A stretch of 64,000 nucleotides of DNA from Bacteroidetes bacterium MedPE-SWsnd-G2 (GCA_001874335.1 MPDE01000011.1:62001-126000), one strand, 5' to 3'; counted from the stretch's first letter, positions 27,023-36,674 are shown. Notes: a model not told the origin generated them from the letters alone. A program made the numbers and translations.

Positions 27023-28303
27023 TTACCATTCATTAATTTTATTCGAATCTAACTTCACAAAAATGAATAATAAAATGGTGAAGCCCCAAAGGCCTGAGCC
27101 ACCGTAACTAAAAAACGGAAAAGGGATTCCAATCGTTGGTATAAGTCCCATGACCATACCAGTATTAATCAAGAAATGAATGAAAAATATAGAGGCCACA
27201 CAGTAGCCGTAGACTCGGCTAAATTGATTTTTTTGGGATTCTGCCAAATACAATATTCGGGTAAGTAAAATTACAAATAGAATCACAACCATACTGCTAC
27301 CTAAAAAACCCCATTCTTCTGCAACGGTACTAAAAATGTAATCGGTATGTTGTTCTGGAACAAATTTACCTTTAGTACGTGTGCCTTCTAAAAAGCCTTT
27401 TCCAAATAAGCCTCCAGAACTTATAGCTTTTTCAGATTGGTTGAGGTTGTAAAGAATGGTTTGTTTCATTTGCCTCAGCTTTTCAGGATCTTTTTCTAAT
27501 CGAAGCCATAAACTGATTCTGTTTTGTTGATGCGGTTTTAAAATGCTGCTATAGAAATATTTTACTCCAAATGAAAACCCAATGCAAATTGTAAGAATGG
27601 CCAAAGGTTGTAAAATAGATGGTTTTTTCTTTTTCTTAAAAATATAGAGTCCAGCTAAAACTACGGCAGCAACAATTGTGGTAATAAGTACGCCAAATTT
27701 TAAAGTAATAATTGCTAAGGCAATAATAATAACGGCAAAAATTAAATAGACTTGCTGAATCCCCTCACGATAAAAAACGAAGAAAAAGGAAGCGTAAACT
27801 AGGGATGATCCTGCGTCATTTTGAAGTAAAATTAACATAGCAGGAATGGCAATTATTAAAACCGACCGCAATTGATCTCTTAGTGTTTTTAAGTTTGTTT
27901 GTATGTCGCTGAGGTACTTAGCGACAGCAAGAGATGTGGCTAATTTTGCAAACTCACTTGGTTGTATGGTCATTCCGCCAATGGCATACCAAGAGGTGGC
28001 CCCATTTACATTTTTTCCAAATAGAAACAGGCCAATGAGAGAAGCTATTGAAACCATGTATATCACACTGGAAAACCGTTCATAAAACTTAGCTTCTATT
28101 GAGAGAATTAAAACTATGAGAACAAAAGTTAGTAGTATAAAAACAAGTTGTTTGCCGTAAGGCTGGGACAAATCAAAATAATCGGTAACCACACCTTCTT
28201 GGGAAGCTGATAATATATTAACCCAGCCAAAACCCACCAGTAATAAAAATATTACAATGGTAATCCAATCAAATTTATGGCCTTTTCTGTGGTCGTTGTA
28301 CAT
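27023..28303 (-). CDS. rodA: Rod shape-determining protein RodA (SEDS glycosyltransferase)
   Basis: This 426 aa polytopic membrane protein of the FtsW/RodA/SpoVE family polymerises lipid II glycan strands for lateral wall growth. Signatures are IGGMTIQPSEFAKL, LLQNDAGSSLVYA with the catalytic Asp, a large outside loop with GGLFGKGFLEGTRTKGKFVPEQHTD, and GIPFPFFSYGGSGL near the C-terminus. It lies 13 bases after mrdA, its partner PBP2, as the last gene of the mre operon. The 147-base gap after it shows no clear terminator. Confidence 0.96.
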   Translation of the reverse strand: MYNDHRKGHKFDWITIVIFLLLVGFGWVNILSASQEGVVTDYFDLSQPYGKQLVFILLTFVLIVLILSIEAKFYERFSSVIYMVSIASLIGLFLFGKNVNGATSWYAIGGMTIQPSEFAKLATSLAVAKYLSDIQTNLKTLRDQLRSVLIIAIPAMLILLQNDAGSSLVYASFFFVFYREGIQQVYLIFAVIIIALAIITLKFGVLITTIVAAVVLAGLYIFKKKKKPSILQPLAILTICIGFSFGVKYFYSSILKPHQQNRISLWLRLEKDPEKLRQMKQTILYNLNQSEKAISSGGLFGKGFLEGTRTKGKFVPEQHTDYIFSTVAEEWGFLGSSMVVILFVILLTRILYLAESQKNQFSRVYGYCVASIFFIHFLINTGMVMGLIPTIGIPFPFFSYGGSGLWGFTILLFIFVKLDSNKINEW

Positions 28304-28316
28304 TAGTCGTGATAGG

Positions 28317-30230
28317 TTAATTTAAAATTGAATTGTGTTGTTTGTCATAGTCTGATTTTAGCATGATTTGGGCATCACCATTAATATCAAATGGTTGTCC
28401 TGATAAAGGTTTGTCGTATTCGTGCTCCAGAGTGTGATTTAATATCCACGTTTCTAAATCGGTTCTTGTAATATCTCCTTTAATGTATTTTTCAATCATT
28501 AAACTCGCTATTTTTCCTGCGAATCTACTTCCCCAATACCCATTTTCAACAAAAACAGCAATGGCTATTTTCGGGTTATCCATTGGAGCAAATGCAACAA
28601 AAATGGAGTGGTCTGTTAATTGCGTTCTCTTGCCATTAATTTTGGTATAGTTCTCTGCAGTACCCGTTTTTCCGCATATTTCTATTCCAGGAATTTGAAC
28701 ATACTTTGCGGTACCTTTGGTATAAACATCCCTCATGCCTTGAACTACAGGTTCAAAATGCGTTTTATCTATAGTTGTATGTTTGGCTGTTGTGAAATTA
28801 GATGGTAAAGTGTCGTTTTCGATATGCTTAATAATATGAGGGGTAAAGTAATGTCCTCTGTTAGCAATAGCCGCACTCAAGTTTGCAAGTTGAATTGGTG
28901 TTGCTAATATTTCGCCTTGTCCAATAGCATTTGATAGGGTGTAGGTAGTGCTCCATCTACTTTTTCCATAAGCGGCATTGTATGTTCTTGATGAAGGGAC
29001 TTTACCAGGTTGACCTACAGATAAATCGTTGTTTAAATAATTACCCAATCCAAAACTTTTAACATGCTCTGACCAGGCATCCATTCCAACGCCTGGAGTT
29101 TCGAAATTGTCAATGACTCTTCGATAAACGTTGGCGAAATAAGCATTGCAAGATTCGTATATCCCAAGGTTCATGTTTGCAGGACTACGATGTGCATGGC
29201 ATCCCATTTTTCGGTTTCCATACCTGTACCCCATAGAGCAACTAAATTTTTCATTGGGATTAACTACACCTTCCTGAAGGCCAATTAAAGCATTTAAAGT
29301 TTTGAAAGGGGAGCCTGGAGGGTACATGGCTTGAAGACCTCTGTCGTATAATGGTCTTGCAATTGTATCATTGTATAATACTGTAAAGTTTTTAGATCGT
29401 TCTCGTCCTACTAATAAATTAGGATTATAAGTTGGAGCAGAAATCATTGCCAATATTTCTCCCGTACTTGGTTCTATCGCAACGATTCCGCCTCGTTTGT
29501 TTTGCATTAGAAGCTCCCCATACTCTTGTAGCTTACTGTCAATTGTAATCGTAATGTCTTTTCCAGGAACTGGTAGCGTGTCATTTAAGCCTTCTTTGTA
29601 AGGGCCAATGTCCCTGTTCAGGTAATCTTTTTGAATAAATTTAATTCCCTTTTGGCCGCGTAATGTTTTTTCATAAGATATCTCAATACCTTGCTTCCCT
29701 ATCAGATCTCCCATTTGGTAGTAGGAATCCTTGTTGATGTTAAACTCGTTTACCTCTCCAATATCTCCTAAAACATTAGCGCCAATAGTTGTTTGATAGG
29801 ATCTGATTGCTCTTTTCTGAATATAAAACCCTTCAAATTTTCTCATTTTTTCTTGAAGAGCAGCATAATCTTCCTTTGCCAAATGCTTTAATAGTGGAGA
29901 AGGTAGCCATGGAGAATATACTCTTGCCTTTCTAAGTTTCTTTTTAAATTCAGAGGTGTCAATTTTTAAGAGATTACAAAATTCTAAGGTGTCTAAGGGT
30001 TTAACCTTTGAAGGAATTACCATTACGTCATAAGACGATTGGTTGGCTACTAGTAAATCACCATTTCTGTCATAAACATAGCCACGCTTTGGGTAAACAA
30101 ACACCTTTTTTATGGCGTTATCTTTATGAATGTTGTATCGGTCTTTATTGTAAACTTGTAGGTAAAACAAACGAGCAATAAATATGATACCAACAATAAT
30201 TATGGTACTAAAAAGTAATAGTTTTCTCAT
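28317..30230 (-). CDS. mrdA: Penicillin-binding protein 2 (peptidoglycan transpeptidase)
   Basis: This 637 aa monofunctional class B PBP is anchored by an N-terminal membrane helix (about residues 4-24). A dimerisation/pedestal domain follows, with RGYVYDRNGDLLVANQSSYDV. The transpeptidase domain has its motifs in order: PGSPFKTL (SxxK, nucleophile Ser), YESCNAYF (SxN) and CGKTGTAENY (KTG). It crosslinks new wall during elongation together with RodA. Its start overlaps the mreD stop by 4 bases (ATGA). The C-terminus extends about 70 residues beyond the KTG motif, as in other Flavobacteriia. Confidence 0.96.
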   Translation of the reverse strand: MRKLLLFSTIIIVGIIFIARLFYLQVYNKDRYNIHKDNAIKKVFVYPKRGYVYDRNGDLLVANQSSYDVMVIPSKVKPLDTLEFCNLLKIDTSEFKKKLRKARVYSPWLPSPLLKHLAKEDYAALQEKMRKFEGFYIQKRAIRSYQTTIGANVLGDIGEVNEFNINKDSYYQMGDLIGKQGIEISYEKTLRGQKGIKFIQKDYLNRDIGPYKEGLNDTLPVPGKDITITIDSKLQEYGELLMQNKRGGIVAIEPSTGEILAMISAPTYNPNLLVGRERSKNFTVLYNDTIARPLYDRGLQAMYPPGSPFKTLNALIGLQEGVVNPNEKFSCSMGYRYGNRKMGCHAHRSPANMNLGIYESCNAYFANVYRRVIDNFETPGVGMDAWSEHVKSFGLGNYLNNDLSVGQPGKVPSSRTYNAAYGKSRWSTTYTLSNAIGQGEILATPIQLANLSAAIANRGHYFTPHIIKHIENDTLPSNFTTAKHTTIDKTHFEPVVQGMRDVYTKGTAKYVQIPGIEICGKTGTAENYTKINGKRTQLTDHSIFVAFAPMDNPKIAIAVFVENGYWGSRFAGKIASLMIEKYIKGDITRTDLETWILNHTLEHEYDKPLSGQPFDINGDAQIMLKSDYDKQHNSILN

Positions 30231-30730
30231 TTGGTTTTCTTGCTAAATAGAACAGTAAATAGTAAACAGATGAAAATTGTAAATAGACTAGAAAATAACG
30301 TTTTTTTGAGTACTAATAGTATTTCTGAAAACTTAAATACTTCTAATGAGAAAAGAATGAGATGGTGTAAGACTACGAGAAGAGTAAAATAACCTATTCT
30401 ACTGCCAATTTCGGTGTTGCTAAATTTTATGGTTTGGTAGTCATACATTGCCCCAAACGAAAACTTTAAAACTGGAGGTCTAAAATACGCCAATGCAACT
30501 GTAGCTGCTGCGTGAACTCCCCCGGAGTCGGAGAAAATATCAACGCACAGTCCCAATAAAAAACTTAGAAACAGAAATAATTGACGGTTAACATTAATCG
30601 GGAAAACCAATACAAACAATACGTATACGTAAGGGTTAATATAGCCTAAAAAGTTGATGTTATTACAGATGGTGACTTGTAATAATAGTAACCCCAAGAA
30701 TCGTAATATTTGCGTTGAGGTGTTATTCAT
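30227..30730 (-). CDS. mreD: Rod shape-determining protein MreD
   Basis: The ATG at 30730 gives 167 aa that overlap the end of mreC by 8 bases. A longer frame from 30799 would run through 70 bases of mreC and adds a non-hydrophobic start, so it is rejected. The protein is almost entirely hydrophobic, with five predicted helices, and shows PYVYVLFVLVFPINVNRQ and GLCVDIFSDSGGVHAAA, typical of Bacteroidota MreD. It forms the membrane part of the elongasome with MreC and RodA/PBP2. The stop overlaps the mrdA start. Confidence 0.9.
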   Translation of the reverse strand: MNNTSTQILRFLGLLLLQVTICNNINFLGYINPYVYVLFVLVFPINVNRQLFLFLSFLLGLCVDIFSDSGGVHAAATVALAYFRPPVLKFSFGAMYDYQTIKFSNTEIGSRIGYFTLLVVLHHLILFSLEVFKFSEILLVLKKTLFSSLFTIFICLLFTVLFSKKTK

Positions 30731-31535
30731 TAGGCAAGTTGTTTTGTAATGCTTTAATTTCTTGTTTGTCTTTATTTGTAACAATATAAACATGGCCAAT
30801 GTTTGTCATATCATTAAATAGAGTTACGTTAATATTATAGGTGTCACCGCCTTGATCATCTTTGAAATCTAAAATTGTACCTATAGGAATACCTTCAGGG
30901 AAAATTGAAGATTGGCCTCCTGTTTCGATGGTATCTCCTATTTTGATATTGGCAAATTTTGAAACATCTACAAGTTGCACCGTATTTGGTGCTTTGGTGT
31001 TCCAAATAAGAGAACCTATATGGTAACTTGATTTTAATTTTGCGTTTACTCGACTTTGAGAGTTTAATATGGACAATACTCTTGAGTAGTTGTTTGATGT
31101 TTTATCAATGATACCAACAATCCCTTTTGAGGTAATGACTCCTAAATCTTCTGTAATACTATCTTTTGTACCTGCTTTTATGGTTAGGTAGTTGTCTTGA
31201 GCCGAATAACTATTTTTAACCACCTTGGCACCAATAACGGAGTATTGTAAGTGTTGAGGGTCAATTATTGAATCATTAATATCTAAATTGAACAGTAATG
31301 ATTTTAAGGCTTTGTTATCCTCTAACAGTAATTCGTTTTCTGTTTTAAGGTGAAAATATTGATCGATTGAATTTACCGAATTATACACACCGCCCGAAAC
31401 ACTATTAGCAGAATTTATAAACTTGCTTTTGTGATAAGAATGCGATTGAATGGTCAATCCTAAGCCAATAGAAAACAGCAACAAAAACAAAAGAAAGGAT
31501 TTGTTTCTTAAAACAAAATTAATGATTTGTTGCAT
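30723..31535 (-). CDS. mreC: Rod shape-determining protein MreC
   Basis: The product has 270 aa: a short cytosolic start, one membrane helix (SFLLFLLLFSIGLGLTIQS), a coiled coil (about residues 55-85) and the periplasmic beta-domain. The segments SAQDNYLTIKAGTKDSI, GVITSKGIVGIIDKTSNNYSRVLSILN and IGDTIETGGQSSIFPEGIPIG are the family pattern. It links the MreB filament to wall enzymes by activating PBP2. It lies 9 bases after mreB and overlaps mreD. Confidence 0.94.
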   Translation of the reverse strand: MQQIINFVLRNKSFLLFLLLFSIGLGLTIQSHSYHKSKFINSANSVSGGVYNSVNSIDQYFHLKTENELLLEDNKALKSLLFNLDINDSIIDPQHLQYSVIGAKVVKNSYSAQDNYLTIKAGTKDSITEDLGVITSKGIVGIIDKTSNNYSRVLSILNSQSRVNAKLKSSYHIGSLIWNTKAPNTVQLVDVSKFANIKIGDTIETGGQSSIFPEGIPIGTILDFKDDQGGDTYNINVTLFNDMTNIGHVYIVTNKDKQEIKALQNNLPNE

Positions 31536-31544
31536 CTGGGCTTA

Positions 31545-32573
31545 TTATTTTATCAATACACTTTTAAATTTTGGAAGGTTTTTAAGTACTATACCGGTAC
31601 CTCTAACTACAGCTCTAAGCGGGTCTTCAGCAATATAAACCGGTAAGTCTGTTTTTTGAGACAGACGTTTGTCTAATCCTCTAAGCATAGACCCACCACC
31701 TGCTAAATAAATACCTGTGTTGTAAATGTCTGCTGCCAATTCTGGTGGCGTTTGAGAAAGGGTTTCCATTACAGAATCTTCAATTCTTAAAATTGATTTA
31801 TCTAAAGCCTTAGCAATTTCTCTATACGATATTTGTACCTGCTTAGGTTTACCAGTTAATAAATCACGTCCTTGAACGCTCATCTCTTCTGGAGGTAACT
31901 CTAAATCTTCAGTAGCGGCACCTATTTGAATTTTAATTTTTTCAGCTGTACGATCACCAACATAAAGGTTGTGTTGTGTGCGCATGTAATATATAATATC
32001 ATTTGTGAAAACATCACCGGCTACCTTAACCGATTTGTCACAAACAATACCGCCTAAAGCAATAACAGCAATTTCAGTAGTACCACCACCAATATCAACA
32101 ATCATATTTCCTTTAGGTTGCATAATGTCTATCCCAATACCAATGGCCGCGGCCATTGGTTCATGGATTAGATATACTTCTTTACCATTTACACGCTCAC
32201 AAGACTCCTTAACTGCTCGCATTTCTACTTCTGTAATACCAGACGGAATACAAACCACCATGCGAAGTGCAGGTGTAAACAATTTTTTACGTAAGGCAGG
32301 AATGTTTTTGATGAATAGATTAATCATCTTTTCTGACGCATCAAAATCTGCAATTACACCATCTTTCAACGGTCTAATAGTTTTAATGTTTTCATGCGTT
32401 TTTCCTTGCATCATATTGGCCTCTTGACCTACAGCAATAATTTTACCCGATATACGATCTCTAGCAACTATGGATGGACTATCAACAACTACCTTGTCAT
32501 TATGAATAATAAGTGTGTTTGCTGTCCCTAAATCGATGGCTATTTCCTCTGTAAGGAAGTCAAAAAATCCCAT
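31545..32573 (-). CDS. mreB: Rod shape-determining protein MreB
   Basis: This 342 aa bacterial actin starts with an amphipathic membrane-binding segment (MGFFDFLTEEIAIDLGTANT), which also holds the phosphate-1 loop. MIVDIGGGTTEIAVIALGG is phosphate-2, and IYLAGGGSMLRGLD is the adenosine loop. It forms filaments under the membrane and steers lateral wall synthesis. It is the first gene of the mre operon. On the minus strand a TACATTTA element (one mismatch to the -7 consensus) lies upstream, in the 63-base gap after purH, so it may have its own promoter. Confidence 0.97.
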   Translation of the reverse strand: MGFFDFLTEEIAIDLGTANTLIIHNDKVVVDSPSIVARDRISGKIIAVGQEANMMQGKTHENIKTIRPLKDGVIADFDASEKMINLFIKNIPALRKKLFTPALRMVVCIPSGITEVEMRAVKESCERVNGKEVYLIHEPMAAAIGIGIDIMQPKGNMIVDIGGGTTEIAVIALGGIVCDKSVKVAGDVFTNDIIYYMRTQHNLYVGDRTAEKIKIQIGAATEDLELPPEEMSVQGRDLLTGKPKQVQISYREIAKALDKSILRIEDSVMETLSQTPPELAADIYNTGIYLAGGGSMLRGLDKRLSQKTDLPVYIAEDPLRAVVRGTGIVLKNLPKFKSVLIK

Positions 32574-32636
32574 AGGCTATTAAAAATTGTTTAAGTTCTG
32601 AATTGTTTTTGGTGTCTTTGGTAAATGTAATAAAAA

Positions 32637-34169
32637 TTAATGTTTAAAATGACGGGTTCCAGTAAATACCATTGCAATATTATTTTCATTACAATAATCA
32701 ATACTTAACTGATCTTTGATTGATCCTCCTGGTTGAATTACAGCAGAAATACCTGCGTTATCTGCAATCTCAACACAGTCTGGGAAAGGGAAAAAGGCAT
32801 CACTTGCCATTACCGCTCCCTTTAAATCAAAATTAAATGTGCCTGCTTTATGGATGGCTTGATTCAAGGCATCAACACGACTTGTTTGTCCTGTTCCGCT
32901 TGCACATAACTGTTTGTTTTTAGCTAAAACAATAGTGTTAGATTTTGTGTGCTTACAAATTTTTGATGCAAAAATAAGATCTTCTAACTCGTCTGCATTA
33001 GGTACCCCATTTGTTGCGTTTGATAAACCTTCAACACTATCTGTAATATTGTCTTTATCTTGAACTAAGATTCCGTTTAAACAAGTTCTAACATTTGTCT
33101 TAGGAAGTTCAATGTCTTTTAGAATTAATAAAATTCTATTCTTTTTTCCTTTTAAAATTTCAAGAGCCTCATCTGAGAATGATGGTGCAATAACGACTTC
33201 ACAAAATAAAGTGTGAATTTGTTCTGCAGTAGCAGCATCAATTTCTGTATTCGAGATTAGAATTCCACCAAAAGCAGAAACAGGGTCACCTTGTAGGGCA
33301 TCTGCATATGCTAGGCTAATAGTTGGTCTTGTTGCTATACCACACGCATTGTTGTGTTTTAAGATTGCAAAGGTTGGTAGGTCCTCTTTAAATTCATTCA
33401 TTAAGTTCACTGCAGCATCAACATCTAAAAGGTTGTTATAGCTCAGTTCTTTACCGTGAAGTTTAGTGAAGATGTCATCAAAGTTGCCAAAGAAAGTTCC
33501 TTTTTGATGCGGGTTTTCTCCATATCTCAAAGCCTTTCCGTTTGTTTCACTAATCTTTAAAACAGTTTCTTGTTGATCTGAATTAAAATAGTTAAAAATT
33601 GCACTGTCATAATGTGAAGACACGTTGAACGATTTTGCAGCAAATGCTTTTCTATCGGCTTCAGAAGTTTCTCCGTTTTTAGTTTCTAATAATTCTAAAA
33701 CCGATGCATAATCGTTTACAGATGACACGCAAAGTACATCGGCATAGTTTTTAGCCGCAGCTCTAATTAATGAAATTCCACCGATATCAATTTTCTCAAT
33801 AATATCTGCATTACTTGCTCCAGAAGCAACTGTCTTTTCAAAAGGATATAAATCCACAATAACTAAATCAATTTGAGGGATCTCAAACTCTTCTAATTCT
33901 GCAACATCGCTATCGTTATGTTGACGGTTTAAAATACCTCCAAATACTTTTGGGTGTAATGTTTTTACTCTTCCGCCTAAAATTGATGGGTAAGATGTAA
34001 CATCTTCTACAGGGATTACATTTATACCTAAATCTTTAATAAATTTTTCGGTACCACCAGTAGAGTAAATCACTACTCCTAACTGGTCTAATTGTTTTAC
34101 AATTGGTTCTAATCCGTCTTTGCTAAATACTGAGATTAAAGCCGATTTGATAGTCTTGTTGTTGTTCAT
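32637..34169 (-). CDS. purH: Bifunctional AICAR formyltransferase / IMP cyclohydrolase
   Basis: The ATG at 34169 gives 510 aa; an upstream in-frame extension to 34295 has no family match. It carries out the last two steps of purine synthesis. The N-terminal IMP cyclohydrolase domain shows SALISVFSKDGLEPIV, YSTGGTEKFI and GGRVKTLHPKVFGGIL. The C-terminal transformylase shows LRYGENPHQKG, AILKHNNACGIA with the catalytic Lys-His, QTSRVDAL, and SDAFFPFPDCVEIA. A TACTTTTG element lies 26 bases upstream on the minus strand. It precedes mreB by 63 bases. Confidence 0.97.
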   Translation of the reverse strand: MNNNKTIKSALISVFSKDGLEPIVKQLDQLGVVIYSTGGTEKFIKDLGINVIPVEDVTSYPSILGGRVKTLHPKVFGGILNRQHNDSDVAELEEFEIPQIDLVIVDLYPFEKTVASGASNADIIEKIDIGGISLIRAAAKNYADVLCVSSVNDYASVLELLETKNGETSEADRKAFAAKSFNVSSHYDSAIFNYFNSDQQETVLKISETNGKALRYGENPHQKGTFFGNFDDIFTKLHGKELSYNNLLDVDAAVNLMNEFKEDLPTFAILKHNNACGIATRPTISLAYADALQGDPVSAFGGILISNTEIDAATAEQIHTLFCEVVIAPSFSDEALEILKGKKNRILLILKDIELPKTNVRTCLNGILVQDKDNITDSVEGLSNATNGVPNADELEDLIFASKICKHTKSNTIVLAKNKQLCASGTGQTSRVDALNQAIHKAGTFNFDLKGAVMASDAFFPFPDCVEIADNAGISAVIQPGGSIKDQLSIDYCNENNIAMVFTGTRHFKH

Positions 34170-34194
34170 TGTGTTGTTGTGTGATTTTAAGCTG

Positions 34195-34202
34195 CAAAAG
34201 TA
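34195..34202 (-). promoter_or_regulatory. -7 element upstream of purH
   Basis: On the minus strand this reads TACTTTTG, an exact TAnnTTTG match 25 bases before the purH ATG at 34169. The nearest TTTG is 24 bases further upstream, slightly longer than usual. Its position also supports the ATG at 34169 over the longer frame. Confidence 0.45.
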
Positions 34203-34313
34203 ATCATTAATGAAAAATAGTGAAGCCAAAACAGTCTTAATTTTTAATAATTTGTAACAAAGTTTTGTTAGAAACGACCTATCTTTAATCAGCATAAAAA
34301 CTGCTTTAATTTC

Positions 34314-35564
34314 ATGATAGTTTACATTCGATTATTTAAAGAGGGATTCGCATTTGCTTTAAACGCTTTACGCAATAATAAATTGCGTACTTTTTTATCG
34401 CTTTTAGGAGTTACAATTGGTATTTTTTCTATCATAGCTGTACTTGCAGCAGTTGATTCTTTAGATAGAAATATTAAGGACAGTTTATCAGGTTTAGATA
34501 AAAACACCATGTATTTGACCAAGTATTCATTTGGTCCAACTTCAGTACCAAGATGGAAGCGCGATAACTTTCCTCAGACCGAGTATAGTGACTACGAGTT
34601 TATAAAACGAAACGTGCCTGGTATTGAAAATGTAGCCTATGTGATTTTTGGAGGTTCTGAGATCGTGAAGTACGAAGGAGAATCTATTGAAGGCGTTGAG
34701 GTTACACCAGTATCAAGCGAAATTTATGAAATTGAAGATTTTAAGGTGGAATTTGGGCGTTTCTATACCGAGTCTGAATCTGCTTCAGGTGCACCTGTAA
34801 TTGTTTTGGGATACGAAATAGCAGAAAATCTTTTTGGAAATTTAAATCCAATCAATAAGCAAATAAGAGTTTACGGAAGAAAATTAACCGTAATTGGAGT
34901 GCTCAAGAAATTTGGAGCTACACTATTTGATTCCCCTGATAATAAGGCTTATGTACCAGCAAATTTTGTGAGACGTTTTAACAATGGTGGAGTAAATGGT
35001 TTACCTGGGGCTATTATTCTTGATCCTGAAGATGATCAAGATATTGACGCTTTTGAAGGTATTATGATTCAGAAATTCAGAAACTATAGAGGGTTAAAGG
35101 CAGGAGATGATAACGATTTTTTTGTGAATAAAATGTCAGGAATGGCAGATGCTATTAATGGTATAATCTCCATGCTTAATTCTATTGGTTGGGTGATTAG
35201 TGGATTTTCATTATTAGTTGGTGGATTTGGAATCGCGAATATTATGTTTGTTAGTGTAAAGGAGCGCACAAACTTAATTGGTATTCAAAAATCACTAGGA
35301 GCAAAAAACAAGTTTATCCTATTACAATTCTTATCTGAAGCCGTAATATTAGCCGTAATAGGAGGTGTAATTGGATTAATTCTGGTCTGGCTATGCACAC
35401 TCATAGGCTCCCAATTTTCTGGAGATTTTGAATTTGTGCTTTCCTTTGAAAATATGCTATTAGGCTTTTCTTTATCTTCTGTTATCGGATTGATTTCTGG
35501 TGTAATTCCAGCAATTTCAGCTTCAAAATTAGATCCAGTAGAAGCTATTAGAACGGGGATGTAA
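34314..35564 (+). CDS. MacB-type ABC transporter permease, orphan
   Basis: This 416 aa protein has the type VII ABC layout: one N-terminal helix (LRTFLSLLGVTIGIFSIIAVLAA), a large periplasmic MacB_PCD domain (about residues 50-270), and a FtsX domain with three helices (SLLVGGFGIANIMFVSVKERTNLIGIQKSLGAK is the mechanotransmission region). No ATPase or membrane-fusion gene is next to it, so the partner ATPase is encoded elsewhere. The substrate is unknown; such systems move lipoproteins, peptides or drugs, or drive periplasmic enzymes. It is divergent from purH and ends 6 bases before the convergent GAF gene. Confidence 0.87.
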   Translation: MIVYIRLFKEGFAFALNALRNNKLRTFLSLLGVTIGIFSIIAVLAAVDSLDRNIKDSLSGLDKNTMYLTKYSFGPTSVPRWKRDNFPQTEYSDYEFIKRNVPGIENVAYVIFGGSEIVKYEGESIEGVEVTPVSSEIYEIEDFKVEFGRFYTESESASGAPVIVLGYEIAENLFGNLNPINKQIRVYGRKLTVIGVLKKFGATLFDSPDNKAYVPANFVRRFNNGGVNGLPGAIILDPEDDQDIDAFEGIMIQKFRNYRGLKAGDDNDFFVNKMSGMADAINGIISMLNSIGWVISGFSLLVGGFGIANIMFVSVKERTNLIGIQKSLGAKNKFILLQFLSEAVILAVIGGVIGLILVWLCTLIGSQFSGDFEFVLSFENMLLGFSLSSVIGLISGVIPAISASKLDPVEAIRTGM

Positions 35565-35570
35565 TTGTGA

Positions 35571-36023
35571 TTACAGAATTGAAGCCACTTGAGAACATAC
35601 AAATTCTAAAAAGCGCTCGTCTTCTTCACTGAATGGGTCTGGAGTATTAGAGTCAATGTCTATTTGTCCAATGTTTTCACCATTTACAAAAATTGGTATT
35701 ACAATTTCTGCTTTAACCGTAATGCTACAAGCAATATAATTGTCTTGAGCTGCAACATCTGGGACAACAAAATTTTCATTGCTCACCGCTACTTGTCCGC
35801 ATATGCCTTTACCAAAAGGGATTATAGTGTGGTCTGTAGGCTCTCCAACATATGGACCCAATTTCAATTCGTTTTTATCTCCATTTTTAAAATAGAATCC
35901 AACCCAGTTGTAATACGAAATGTTAGACTCTAAGACCTCACAAATTTCTAATAACTTTTCATTTTTAGAGTTGTTATTTGTGATAATTGCCTGAACCTGT
36001 GGTTGTAATTCTTGAAATGTCAT
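35571..36023 (-). CDS. GAF-domain protein, probable free methionine-(R)-sulfoxide reductase
   Basis: This single GAF domain of 150 aa, the length of fRMsr (YebR/YtsP family), shows NWVGFYFKNGDKNELKLGPYVG, PFGKGICGQVAV and YIACSITVKAEIVIPIF. Two cysteines match the fRMsr pair around the pocket. The third family cysteine, ten residues before GICG, is His here. It would reduce the free amino acid methionine-R-sulfoxide, complementing the lipoprotein MsrA at 5064-5735. It is a single gene on the minus strand, divergent from xrtF. Assigning the activity needs a test because of the changed Cys. Confidence 0.75.
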   Translation of the reverse strand: MTFQELQPQVQAIITNNNSKNEKLLEICEVLESNISYYNWVGFYFKNGDKNELKLGPYVGEPTDHTIIPFGKGICGQVAVSNENFVVPDVAAQDNYIACSITVKAEIVIPIFVNGENIGQIDIDSNTPDPFSEEDERFLEFVCSQVASIL

Positions 36024-36107
36024 AACCCAATTTTTTTTGCAAAAGTATTTAAAAAAGGACTAATTAACTTATAACAAAATGTATATTTTTACAAGTGCTA
36101 TAAATTG

Positions 36108-36674
36108 ATGCCAAGTTTGAAACAATTACTTTCTAAATACAAATCTGTTGTAAAGTTTATCTTGACATTTTTTATCGTATACGGAGTTTTGACTTTGGCT
36201 TATAAGGGGTACTTATCTTATAGTAATGGCAAAGAACCATTTCCAGATTTTTTCACCAATACGGTAGCGCATCAAAGTGTATCAGTTTTAAATGCACTGG
36301 GTTTTCATTCTGAAGCTATTGTTCATACCGAGGAGCCTTCGCTTAAATTGTTAGTTGATGGCAATTATGTGGCCCGCGTGGTTGAAGGCTGTAACTCTAT
36401 TAGTGTCATAATTTTGTTTGTGGCTTTTATAGTGGCTTTTTCAGGACGGTTTAAATCTACTTTTCTTTATATCTGTTTTGGGATAATAATTATTTATATT
36501 TCTAATATTTTACGGATTTCATTATTGACCATTAGTATTTATAAATACCCAGGGTATATATATTTTGTTCATGACATCGTTTTTCCCTTGGTTATTTATG
36601 GAGTTGTCTTTTTGTTGTGGGTGTATTGGGTAAACAAATTGGGTAATCAAGAATTGACTGATGACAAAAAATAA
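36108..36674 (+). CDS. xrtF: Exosortase XrtF
   Basis: The ATG at 36108 (directly after a possible TTG) gives 188 aa with several membrane helices. The exosortase triad is visible: Cys95 in VVEGCNSISV, Arg136 in SNILRISLL and His155 in YFVHDIVFP. It belongs to the XrtF type of Bacteroidota, a membrane transpeptidase-like protease thought to process C-terminal sorting signals of exported proteins. The next gene overlaps by 14 bases and encodes the matching associated protein, so they form a unit. No target protein with a matching C-terminal signal was seen in this window. Confidence 0.9.
   Translation: MPSLKQLLSKYKSVVKFILTFFIVYGVLTLAYKGYLSYSNGKEPFPDFFTNTVAHQSVSVLNALGFHSEAIVHTEEPSLKLLVDGNYVARVVEGCNSISVIILFVAFIVAFSGRFKSTFLYICFGIIIIYISNILRISLLTISIYKYPGYIYFVHDIVFPLVIYGVVFLLWVYWVNKLGNQELTDDKK

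Noticed and set aside
30731-30799. Longer start for mreD inside mreC
   Set aside because: It would add a non-hydrophobic segment and a 77-base overlap; the ATG at 30730 fits the family.
34170-34295. Longer start for purH
   Set aside because: The extra 42 residues have no family match and run across the probable promoter.
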